Position numbers and translations under genes: made by a program. A stretch of DNA of 64,000 nt from Chrysoperla carnea. Lineage: Eukaryota; Arthropoda; Insecta; Neuroptera; Chrysopidae. Positions 24,896-36,079 of this stretch are shown piece after piece (positions within the stretch are counted from its first letter, which is position 1; the number at the start of each line of letters is the position of its first letter). The notes under the pieces were generated by a model that was given only the letters and a program-made list of their open reading frames with translations, made no database searches and was not told the DNA's origin. The stretch is from positions 111,160,368 through 111,224,367 of the forward strand of contig NC_058337.1 of assembly GCF_905475395.1 (NCBI RefSeq). The letters are read 5' to 3'.

Positions 24896-27539
24896 ATTGG
24901 ATAGGGTATACGTCGAAGTTTGAATAATATAAATTGGAAGACAAATTTTCGCTCCCAAGTTTAGAAAATTAAAAATAAGGAGATGACTGATTGTTCACCC
25001 ACTGAATTTTCATCTGTGAACCAATTCTCATGTATGTTCACCGATTTCTCCACCAATTGCGGACCGATTTAAAAATGTTTTTTGTCTGGAAAGGTATCCA
25101 GGTGATCCCATTGTTTAATTTAAATCGTTCAGTAGTTTTTAAGATATAGACTGATCTAATACGTGCAGCTAACTGACTTTGAAGATAGACCAAATCATAA
25201 AAAAAATTTTGTTTTTAATTAATTTTAACTTTTTTGCAAAAAAAAAAAAGAACAAACGGAATATCCACAAAATAATTTAAAATAATTTCAAAGTAGGTAC
25301 TGCTTTAAATCAATAATTTCCGTGTAAGGTAACTTTTCACTTAAAGTTTAATTGCTCAAAAGGAAATTGTAGATTGAAGTCACTATTTAAGAATATTTTT
25401 TTCTTTTTTGTGCATTAGTCTGCGGCTGTATTTTTTATAAAATATTTTTATGTATAATTAAAGTTTCAAGATTCTCCTTTGCTAGGCACTGCGATTTCTT
25501 GCTACCAATCCTATTGTAGCATATGTTCTTTCTCGAATTCAATACAAATGACACAGTTTTTGAAAGCAACTATTGGTTCTTAACAATTACTGAATAATTG
25601 AATCGAATCACACTTCTAACCAATCATTGAAAATAAATATTTTTTTTCATTAAATGAAAGAAAAATTTTCTAAAGGCTGGAGAGAGATATTTCTGAAAAA
25701 AATTCACTTTATGCATTAAAACGTCCCCTGAAGACAACGCTATAAAATTGATTTTCTAAGTTATAAACATCAGTAAATTTGCATGTTGTAAAAGGGTGAA
25801 ATAAATAAAGATTTACCGAAGATTATGTTAACGGCTGACACTGATTCGAGAAGTTATTTTACATTATGAACTTCACCAAACACTCATCGTTCGAAAGCTT
25901 TGTTTATGCACGAAAGCTTTGACATGTTCTGTACAATATTGTTGAGATGTTCTGCACAATATTGTTAACATGTTCTGTACAAAATTGTTTGTTTAAAAAA
26001 AGAATGAATAAATTGAATTGAATGCATATCTCCAGGTTTTAGAATTTGTATATCACTCGTGTATATAGAGGTAATGTGAGTGTTTAAGACAATATTTTTT
26101 GGTTGGTACTGTTGGTACTGAAGTAATTTCGTAAAAGCATTTCTTTTGGATTTTTTTCTATTCTTAACAAAAAAATACCAAATTAAAATGGACATGCTTA
26201 TGATTACGTTTTATGTATATGAAAATATATTTTTTTTTCTTTCGATATTTAGATAAATAAGCACTTTAAGCAATATTTCAATGTGAACCCTTATAATAAA
26301 AATATATACAGTAAGTTTCAATAAAAAAAAATGGGGGAAACTTTACAAATTACAATTACAAGACCATTCACAAAAAGTTTGGTTCATTTTTTTTCGTAAA
26401 ATATTTGCAAAAAAATGCAACCAATGCACATGATTTGTAACGATTTATAGTATTGCTCTACATATTTGATTGGGACACTCCAGAAATCGAGTAGTTTTTC
26501 TCGACTCACGAGAGCAACATAAAATCTCATACGGTTCTATAAATAAAGAATTTTGTGATTATTTATTTCCTATTCAGATAAATTTTCAGCTGTCTTTTGA
26601 GCTTTTATTTTCAGTTATTTGAACATAAAAATATCGGACAGCATTAGTTCGATGATATAATTAGATTATAATTAGAGATCACATGATTTTCTTGCCTCAA
26701 AGATGGTGAAAATAAATATCTCTGTTGGAATATGAAAAACGAAAATATTCGATATAATTAACAATCTGAAAATTCAACCATTTTAAAATTACAACGCCTG
26801 GCGGTTCTTAAGTCTACAATTGGATAATAGGATACTTAAATAGCGATACTTAAAATGTATACTCCCGTTGAAAATTTACCACCAGTTTTTTTTAAATTAA
26901 AATGCTTTGCACAAGGAAATAAAAGCCTATAAATGTATATTTTTTCAAGATGATCGCCCCGATACACCTTTAATCGTCCAGAACTTTTAAGGCGTAAAAC
27001 ACTAAGATAGAATGAACACATTTAAAAAAAAAAAGAAACTGTTCATTTGAGTGTGAATATTGTGGTCCACATAATAAACTTTCTAGATGAAAATAACATT
27101 CCATAACTGTCTTAAACACTCCAATATTAGTTTATTAAAATCTAGAAGTGTAGCTAAGAGTCTTAACACGCCAAAATTTTATATAGTAACGGGCGTAAAT
27201 AAAATTTCTATAGATTAATATATACAATTTTTAGAATAATTTATATTTTTGTGAAGTAAGTTTCCTATATTTTTCTAGATTGACAGCATTTGGGTTTTGT
27301 TGAAAGAAAATAACCCTAGCATGATTTAAAAAAAATTTAAGTTATTATTTACTCGTCTCCATAGTCAAGATGTAAAAGATTCGATAAAAGCCATATTCCT
27401 AGAAACGAGCTTCATTATATGTTCAGTGAAGACGTGAGGCTTCAGTACCTAAAATATGATCATTTTTCTATTAACAGTATCTCGAAAGTGTAATACGTAT
27501 ATATTAGATATTCGATCGAATTGATATCGAAAAATTAAA
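24896..27539. other. Intergenic, with a short tandem repeat at 25922-25990
   Basis: No gene was recognised. At 25922-25990 a ~24-bp unit, ATGTTCTGTACAATATTGTT, occurs three times with small changes, each containing the palindrome ACAATATTGT. Confidence 0.5.
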
Positions 27540-28140
27540 TTTTTTGAATTCTGATGAAGCCATAAAGTTAAAAAATTCCATTATTTTGATAAAACAGGCA
27601 TTTTGGGTGATCCTCTTCAGCTGTGACGTCAGTTTTTCGCTAGCTATCACTTATGTGCTTAATTCCGGAACCAGGACTCCGCATTCTTGAAACCTATTAG
27701 AGCTAGGTTAATTTTGATAACAAATTTGAAAAGTATGACCCAAAGTTAGTAGGATTACATACTTGGTTTATATAAATTGGCTAAAATTTGGATGTCATAG
27801 AACAAAATGAAATTTTTTGGATTTTGATGACGTCATAAAGTTAAAAAATTCGGTTTTTTTGATAACACAGGCAAATTTGATCGGATCTCATTGGAATTTT
27901 TTTTCAAACTCACTAATTTTCGGTCATCATTTTCAGCTGTGATGTCAGTTTTTCGCTAGCTATCACTTATGTGCTTCATTCTGGGACCAAGACTCCACAT
28001 TCTTGAAACCTATTAGAGCTAGGTTAATTTTGATAACATTTGAAAAGTATGACTCAAATTTAGTAGGATAACATACTTTGTTTATATAAATTGGCTAAAA
28101 TTTGGATGTGATAGAGCAAATTTAAATTTATTGAATTTCG
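27540..28140 (+). repeat. Two-copy tandem repeat of ~270-310 bp
   Basis: The unit starting near 27540 recurs near 27812. Shared blocks include TTTTTCGCTAGCTATCACTT, TTCTTGAAACCTATTAGAGC and TATATAAATTGGCTAAAATT. A third unit start is visible near 28125. The copies differ by a ~40-bp insertion (around 27870-27915) and scattered substitutions. It is non-coding. Confidence 0.7.
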
Positions 28141-28737
28141 ATGGCTCATTAAAACATGCTACATAGATGTTCGTTGATTTAAATGAGCTGTTTTAGAAAA
28201 AAGTTGCTGTGTTTTGGAGGCAATGATGAACTTGTTGGTGACAACTCAAAGAATTGGTTAAGTAAATTGACAACATTCAACTGGTTGCATAGATTGTCAT
28301 TGCAATGACCTCCGTTAGAAAATTCAAAGTGAAAATTTTCGTGAAAAGTTTTCAATATCCGTGTGCGGATATATACTGCTCTACTCAAATATCTTAATAG
28401 TTTTTAAAATGATTTGCCATAAAAATTATGCATGAAAACTCACAAACTGATAATGAAAAATTCAATTAACATTCAAAACATTTTCAATGCATAAATGTGT
28501 TGTGTGTAGGTTTCGTAAATATTACATATTACAATAAAAAAAATATTCAAAATTTATTTCTAAATAATAAAATTACATTAAAATATAGTTGGCGCGAAAA
28601 AAAAGTGGGTGCCTTTATTTTTTTATTTTACAAATTGTTTGAGATGGTTGGCTCGCACATAGTAATCTAGTAGATATAGAATCGAATGCCCGCCCTTTTC
28701 TACTATATGCGACGGCGTATATTGTGATAAACTTCAG

Positions 28738-28745
28738 TATATAAG
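28738..28745 (+). promoter_or_regulatory. TATA box of a candidate promoter
   Basis: TATATAAG is followed about 30 bp later by an initiator-like CGCACAGTTTTG. The preceding ~150 bp is more GC-rich than the flanking DNA. The geometry fits an insect core promoter with start near 28768-28770. Confidence 0.5.
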
Positions 28746-28769
28746 TGCCCGCGAGTTATAATTTCGCAC

Positions 28770-28905
28770 AGTTTTGCAAACTTTTCAAAAACAACCTGTT
28801 GTTGTTTGTGTCTGTTGCCCTTCTAGTGTGCATTTACATTTTAAACGTAGTATCTTGACAACAATAAACTTTGTTTTCACCGATAATTTTAACGTTTGAT
28901 TTTTG
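28770..28905 (+). other. Candidate non-coding first exon with splice donor
   Basis: From the predicted start at about 28770 the sequence runs to TTTTTG|GTAAGT, a near-consensus donor with its GT at 28906-28907. It contains no long open frame, so it would be a 5' UTR exon. Its product and downstream exons were not found in the window, so the gene, if real, has a long first intron. This is inference from core-promoter geometry and the donor only. Confidence 0.4.
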
Positions 28906-28907
28906 GT

Positions 28908-30274
28908 AAGTTTAAATAAAGTTTTTAAAATGTTTTATAGAAATAGTTTTCGAGTAAATATTTTTTTTAATTTAAAACTTTTTTAGTTTGTTTTTTTATG
29001 TAGTTTAGAATCAAATTTTTAATTCCCAAAAATTTCTTATAAATTTTATCAAAATAATTTTACTCACTTATTAACCCTATGGGTTTCCTTTTTTTTGAAA
29101 ATTGTAGTTTTAATGACTTTAATGTTTCGTTAGAAACAATTTTCAAATTCAAATTCTAATAATTTTACGCTTTTCAAATTTAAGCTCTTTTTCGTAGTTT
29201 TTTTAATTTAATAAAATAAATTTTTTAAATAGGTCATATAATAGGCTATAACTTATAATACATTCTTTGAAACGCAAAAATTTCCCAACGCTTCCACCAA
29301 ATAATATACACCGTATTATATAGTTTTAAAAAATCATAATTGTAATAAGATCAGTTAATTTCTTATATCGAGAAATTGTGATTTTTGCAAGACATTATTT
29401 TTTGAAATGAATAAATTATTTACTATTATTTTCTTCGAAGATATTGTGAGTATGCGGAAATAATTTTTTCTCATCTTGGTAGATGTTACTGATGTCGACA
29501 GGAAAATTCTTAAGATGTTTCAAACCCAAACACATTTTTGAAATTTTATTTGATGGAACGGCTTAGATAATTTTTATTTCGAGAAATTACACACGAAAAA
29601 AAAAGGATTTGCTTACTTTTACTATTTACTTAAAGCAAGAATATTTTTTTTAAAATAAGGAAACAGTTGTATAGTGACAGTCAAATATATTACCTTACCA
29701 ACTTAGAAATTTTAAATTTTTACAGAAAGCACTTACGCAAAAAGTTCTAATGCGTTATCATCAAAAACCATCCATGCTTCTAACAGATAATATCTTGAGA
29801 AAACATTTGTTTTTAGAGACAAAACTCATTGCGAACAATTGAATTAAAGCAGCAAATTTATAACGGTAGAATGCTTCAAAAAAATTTAACAAAATGAACA
29901 TTTAATCATTTAAAGTTCTTGGGATTTGCGTAAAATTCGCCTATCGAAAATTAGCGCTTATTCAAAAATCAAGTCAATGAATTTTTAAGCAACTGTGATT
30001 CTACATTCTTAAATGCTCAATGAAATATTATTAAATAAAGTGAATTATTCTAAAGTTATTTGAAATCATTTTTCAACATTTAACGATGCATTCAAAAAGT
30101 GAAAATATATAGAGTTAGTCGTTTCAATGAGTTCAATTTATCTAATTTATCGTATATTCCAATGCGAGGTTCATTTTATTATATAATTTATTAATCGATA
30201 ATTTAGAATAGTAAAACTTATACAGTGTCATTTCAAAAGTTTTAATTAGTTTTCATCTCATTCATTATTATTTC
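28908..30274. other. Intergenic or first-intron DNA, nothing recognised
   Basis: AT-rich, with no convincing exon or repeat boundary. Confidence 0.45.
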
Positions 30275-30857
30275 TATACTCTAAATATGAAATATATTAG
30301 AGTAAATTAAGTTTAGTCCCAAGTTTGTAACGTCCGTCAAAAACAATAAGAAATATCGAGCTAAAATTTTTAAAGCAGTAATTAGGAACTAAAATGTCAC
30401 TGAGTTTGTAAAGGAGCAACATAGGGCCATTGAGTACTGGATTCGTAGAACCCATCTTGTAAACTATAAGAGATAGAACAAAAGTTTAAGTGTAAAAACT
30501 GTTTCTTATAAGAAATTAAACAACTTTTGTTAGAAACACTTTTTAAAAAATAATCGCAAATATCTTTGTTTTTTGAGGTCCGAATTAGGGCAAAACTTTA
30601 TTTTCCATTTTTTCAAAAACTTTAAAAGTTCAAATAGTAAGTCTATTAATTGTAAGGTTTTATATTAACTTCATTCGATAATTTTATATGGGGCAAAGGG
30701 AACAAAAAACGGCTGCCTTTTCACTCTACATATGTCTTTTTGTTTTTATTTATTTTTCTTTACAGCTTATTTATAAAAAGACTACAAGCACTGATATTCA
30801 ACACAATTATAGGCTATTTCAACAATTAACTCAGTCAATCGTTTATTTTCATTTGTT
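30275..30857 (+). mobile_element. Family B interspersed repeat, old degenerate copy
   Basis: It retains AGTTTAGTCCCAAGTTTGTA near 30310, AAATATCGAGCTAAAATTTT, CATCTTGTAAACTATAAGAG and the terminal AACAATTAACTCAGTCAA hairpin with CATTTGTT, but with many substitutions and a deletion of the CCGT region. Confidence 0.6.
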
Positions 30858-33659
30858 TAAATCACTGCATAATGTACATTTAGAAAATACCAAAAACCTT
30901 TTTTCCAATTATTGACCACAAACCACTAATAGACACATGCCTATCCCGAAAAATGGGTCAGATCGCTTAAATATGTGGCGTCCAAATAAATTAAGTTGTA
31001 AGAATATTTGTAAGAATTTAAAGCTTACTCTGAAAATTTTCATTCCCATGAGGAAAATTATAGAGTAGAATAATATATTTAGGAGTGATACCAGCTATTG
31101 ATGTGAGTAGCTTCCAGGTACGGGACCCGACCCTTTCTTCGGCATAGTGACTAGGCTACTCTAAAAAAGAAGAGCGTATTGAGATTGATAACATATCCAT
31201 TTAAATTTTAAAATTCGGATAAATCAACCGACACATCAGATACGACACATCTGAGAATTGCCATTATTGTGTCAGACTACGATCACGCCTTTTTGTCGGG
31301 TTTCAACGTAAATTAGTCCAAAATCGAAACAAAATACATAATTATCGTTTGGATTTTTATAGATTGTAAGACGAAACTTTACACTCAGTTTTGAGTAGAT
31401 TATATCGTTGACTTTTTAAAATTTGTTATAAATTTAAGGCCAGATTTATCCAGACCAACTTATCAAACACTTCTTGTGCATATAAAAATTTGATATAGTT
31501 AATGTTTAAAGTAATTTAAAAGGATTCCTAAATACTATGCAATGCTCAAATCAATTTCGGGATTTTAATATTGAAAATATATAAGATATCGTGTTTTCCA
31601 AACGCCGAAAAAAAAACCATCCAAGTTTGAGCTATTTTCCGTTTCTCTCGTTAAAACTCTTTTAAAAATTAAATTTCACTGAAACTAATGTAATTAAAAC
31701 ATCATCCTTTATATTTGATAATATAACATTTAATTGGCAAAATTTAAAACAAAATATATTTAAAACTTATTAATCACAGTTGTGATTTCATATACTTCCT
31801 ACTGAATGCAAGGAAATTCAAATTATCTATCCCTGACTAAAACTTATCTAATTATGAAAAACTATTGCCTTTCATTTAATCTTCTTATATCATCATTATC
31901 CATTTCAGTAATTATCGATAATTCAAATCTTTTGAGGGATTATTTATTGAATTTTTTTGTATTTTTTCAAATATAATAATAGCCCTTTCTGTAATCTATC
32001 GTAATTTTATGCTCGTGATTCATAGGTTTTTATTTTTTAAATGATATACGATTTCCAAGGGTAAGGCACCAGGCAATTTGTTGCTCCTATACGAAGCGTA
32101 AATATATTTTTCTACTCATTGTATTGTTTTAATAAATTATTTCCACATTTCACCTTTACGAATTGGGAATGTAGTTTATTTATTCGCGAAAAATTTTTCC
32201 ATAGCAAAAAATCAGTTGTAGTACAATCAAAAGATTTTTGATATTGATTAATCGATGTAAAAAATTGGCCTTGTACCTTGATTTAACGTCTCCTGACTTT
32301 TTAATGAAATTATTTGAAAGTAACAAATTGAATAGGAAGAACTCTATTAGAAGTCCAAGTCTCAAGAGAAAAAAACTTGTCATTATGATCTAAAGGAGAC
32401 GATTCGACAACAATAATAAAATAGCAACTTTCAACTCCGTTAGAAGATGGAAGAATGTGACAATCTGAGTAGGTTGCGCCTCACTCCAAGAATAGAAGCC
32501 TGGTGATTTTCAGTAAATTAATCGGGAAGTATGGTAATTACACCAAGAGACAAAAGGGCTCTTAGTGGAATATAAGTATTAAAGCAGGCTATAAATACTT
32601 ACTTTACAGTTAATAGAATGTCCGCAAATGAAGCTTTTGAGAGTCACTTAGTTTAAAAAAAATTATCTAAAGTACCCCTGATTTTATTATTTCCGTTAAT
32701 AAGTCAGGAAGGATGAAGTATTTCTATGAAAGAACGTATCCACGCACAAAAATTGTTTTAAGATGTAAATGTTTTAAATAATTAATTTGTATAATAAAAT
32801 AAAAAATATAAGAGAAAAATAATATTTAAAAAAATAAATAAATTAGCTTTAAATGATGATGGTGGAATCATAGTGATCCAAGTATCATTTTTCTTAAAAT
32901 AAAGATTTCGGCATGTTAGCACGAAAAAAACGCAATTCTTCATAATTTGTCATCAATTCATCATTTTTCCAGAGAAATCTCACTATCTTAATTGATAAAG
33001 AATTGATTTTAAAATTTTAAATTTTTCAAAGAAAAACTTTTATAAATATAAATCAGTTAAAATTTTTAGTAAACTTAAAAATACATTTTCTTTATTTCAT
33101 TACAAATATAAAAAAGTTACTTGGGTCATTATGGTTTCACCTTCCACAAATATGATCTAATATCATAACAACTTCATTAATGAGAGGGATATCAAATTAA
33201 ATGATTAAAAGTATGTATACTCAAATATTTCTACCTAGAAATAATCCAAAAATAATTATAATACACAATTAATAATTTTAGTATTTAATTAAAAAAAGGA
33301 AAGGTTTTATGTATGGACTTATGGTTTTACATTTTTGTAGTTTACTTTTTATACTCATAGAATTCGATGCCATGCTATAATATTCTTTCTGTCATTCAAT
33401 ACCATACCACGATGTTTAATAAACGAGTATTAGTAGTGATCTGGTATCTAGTGAAAGATAATTTTATGAATTAGTTCGATTGGACTTAAAAAAAATGTAA
33501 TATTAAAAAAGCTACAATTTATATTCGGCATGTTTTCGTAAACTGTAGGTAAATAGATTTTAATTCATTCCTGAAAATTGACCCATCAATATTATGTATG
33601 AATTTTGCGTGAAATTATAGTCAATAGACACTTCATTTGAAGTTACCTAAAAATTTTCA
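30858..33659. other. Intergenic, nothing recognised
   Basis: AT-rich spacer. Open frames at 30688-30915 and 32180-32383 are family B or AT-rich chance frames. Confidence 0.5.
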
Positions 33660-33965
33660 ACTTTCTATCATTCATAGTTTTTGAGAAAATAGAAACTTAA
33701 GTTTTGCCTTAATTAAGACCTTTGAAGATCTTTCTATGTCCTGAACCCACTATAAAAATTGCAGTCCTACAAATCTTTTCGTTTTTGAGTTATCGTACTA
33801 ACGGAAAGACAGATAGACGAACAAACGAAAATGAACTAATTAGGGAATTTTGTGAATACCTATACCAAAATTTTTTTAGTTTCACCAATATTTCTAAGCG
33901 TTACAAACTTGGGAATAAATTTAATATAGCACAAGATATATTTCATAGAGTATATAAAATAAACT
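33660..33965 (-). mobile_element. Family B interspersed repeat, 5'-half fragment
   Basis: Read on the minus strand it has the 5' palindrome remnant (33930-33960), CCCAAGTTTGTAACGCTTAG, a diverged TCTGT region and CGATAACTCAAAAACGAAAA. It ends about 60 bp before the giant palindrome. Confidence 0.55.
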
Positions 33966-34026
33966 ACCTATACATACAAAAAGCAAAAACCTAATGAAAT
34001 AATTTTCTAATTAATTGCCTATATTT

Positions 34027-35928
34027 TAGTCATAGGGCTTAGCAAAATAAAACTGCATTTTATGCAGAAAGCAAGCCACTTCGCACAGTGATACTAGGGA
34101 CCAAAATAAATGATTTCGTCCGAGGAAACACAATTTTCATCCACTGGAATTCAAGATGGCGGCCATTTTCCAAAATGGCAGATGCATAATTTAAAACATT
34201 TACAGGATCAAAACGGTTGCACCGATTTAAGCGAGTGAGGTGTCAATCAATTCGTATTGACACCTCTAATCAAAAGAAAAACATACCATTCGAAAAATTA
34301 AAGATGGCGTCCAAATATTAAGAAAATTGTGTAATTTATCAATTAATTTTTTCATTCTAGTGAAAATAACAGCTAAATATCCTATGATGAAGGTCAAATA
34401 TTTTTTGTTTAAATAAAACTTGAGAATATTACCTACAAAATAAAAAAAATTTCGTCACAATCCGTCGAGTAGTTTTTGAATTATACGCATTACAAAAAAA
34501 GGGTGGTTTTAAAAGCCTTCATTGTACGTAATGTGATGCATTGTCTAATCAAAACAAATTCACTGATTTCAGTAATTTAAATAGAAAATGATTTTTGACG
34601 GTATTGTCATGATATGACGTCTGTGAAAACCGGCTTAGTGCAAGTTGAACTCGCGCATAAATTCGTACCGATACACACACAATTTGTTTTGGTCACAATT
34701 TACAAAAACTTCAACCTAGAATGCTTTTCGGAGTGGCAACAGGGAATTTCTAACAACTTTTGGAGGAATTAGAGAAATATATATACATATAATAAATATC
34801 ATATTTTTCCGCTTATTCGTACTCCTCTTTTTCTTCTTCGTCCGATATGGTTAAACTGAAAGAAGAGAAGATTCATATTAAATCAGTTCAAAATATACCT
34901 AATATAATTTATAAACAGTAAGTAAAAAATTATATACCTTTCGTTTTTGCAGCTGCCTTTACATATGATGCATTGAACTGTGCAGGGTAGATTCACTCGC
35001 CGACACGTGCAGCGCATTGTTTCGCAGCCTTTTTTACAGCCGCAATGGTCCAAGTAAGACAACTAACGCCATATTTCACTGACTTCCACCACTGCGGTAC
35101 CCAGCTATCATTAAACGTCTTCCAACCCCAAGAGGATGGTAATGGCACAGAGGCATCATCAAGAGTAAGGGCATTGCCCCATAAGTGGCCCGCTTGATAT
35201 ACAACACGGAGTGCATGTTTTTGTAATGCTGCCAATGTTGGTGGGATATTGGTTACCAATTTATTTTTTGTTGCAAATAGTTCTTTGCGTACCAAGTTAA
35301 CCGACGAATGTGTTGTTTGAGGATCATATAGGTAGCAAGTGAACTTTTCCAGCATGGCCATTATTCCTTCAGGAAGACTTTGTAATGGCTGCGATATTTG
35401 TTTGAAAGATGGTGTTACTTCAGGGTGTGATAACCACGTTTTGAAGCATGATTTCTTCCCTTTTGTATGGAAATAAGAAGTAGTTATACACCCTGTAAAG
35501 GCATGAAAACCACGAAGAGCAGTCGAACTGTCCGGACCTAAAGTATTAGCTATTTTGTGAACTTCCACAAAACGGCGTTTATTTTCCGTTCTGGTCAATA
35601 GCCATAGCTCCTGTAGGCTGCTTTCAATTGAAATTTGGTGAAAATATGATATTAATAACACCAAAACGTCTGTATCCGATGATCTGATCAAAATACGCGT
35701 TATTCCCTGTTCGGCCATATCTTTAGCGTGAAGTACGATGCGGCCATCAGCTTCTTCTGCATGTGTTCCTATTTCTTTTCCAGATATCGTGGTACAAGTG
35801 TAGTTTGAGGAAATCAATTTATTAGCAAGATTGGTCACCACATTAGCAGCATCAAAGTCACTTAGGAAGGCTTGCCCTAGAAAATGAAAAGCTCAGCTTT
35901 ATTTTTTTCATTTTAAGAAAATCTGCAA
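34027..35928. repeat. Left arm of the giant inverted repeat
   Basis: It pairs with 36236-38147. Differences from the right arm include changes near 34133, 34560, 34575, 34646 and 35045-35046, plus the tip indel near 34041-34050. Very high identity implies a recent inverted duplication or conversion between arms. Confidence 0.85.
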
Positions 35929-36079
35929 TCCAACGTGCATAGTTGGTATGGTCAAAAGAAAAAAACCAAGGCATCATTTGTTTCAAGCTTTCTTTGTAAA
36001 GTGTAAAGTCTCCTTGCCTCACAGATTTCACAAAATTCAGTAGTAAAACTTCCAAATTTAGAACAGTAAGCCAGAACAT
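34813..36079 (-). pseudogene. Broken transposon-borne FEN1/PIN-like protein gene, left arm
   Basis: The mirror of the right-arm gene is intact from 35841 to 34993 (about 282 codons), with the C-terminal exon to 34813 across a ~82-bp intron. Unlike the right arm, its 5' part (36079 to about 35930) encodes FWLTVLNLEVLLLNFV and MMPWFFSFDHTNYARW. This segment is known from the N-terminal half of full-length relatives. It is joined by an internal deletion directly to the DFLK segment, in a frame that ends soon after. The deletion skips the VWDLYLPNSLK block present on the right. No intact protein can be made. Fragment order versus relatives is from memory of the family; the deletion is inference. 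Confidence 0.7.
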
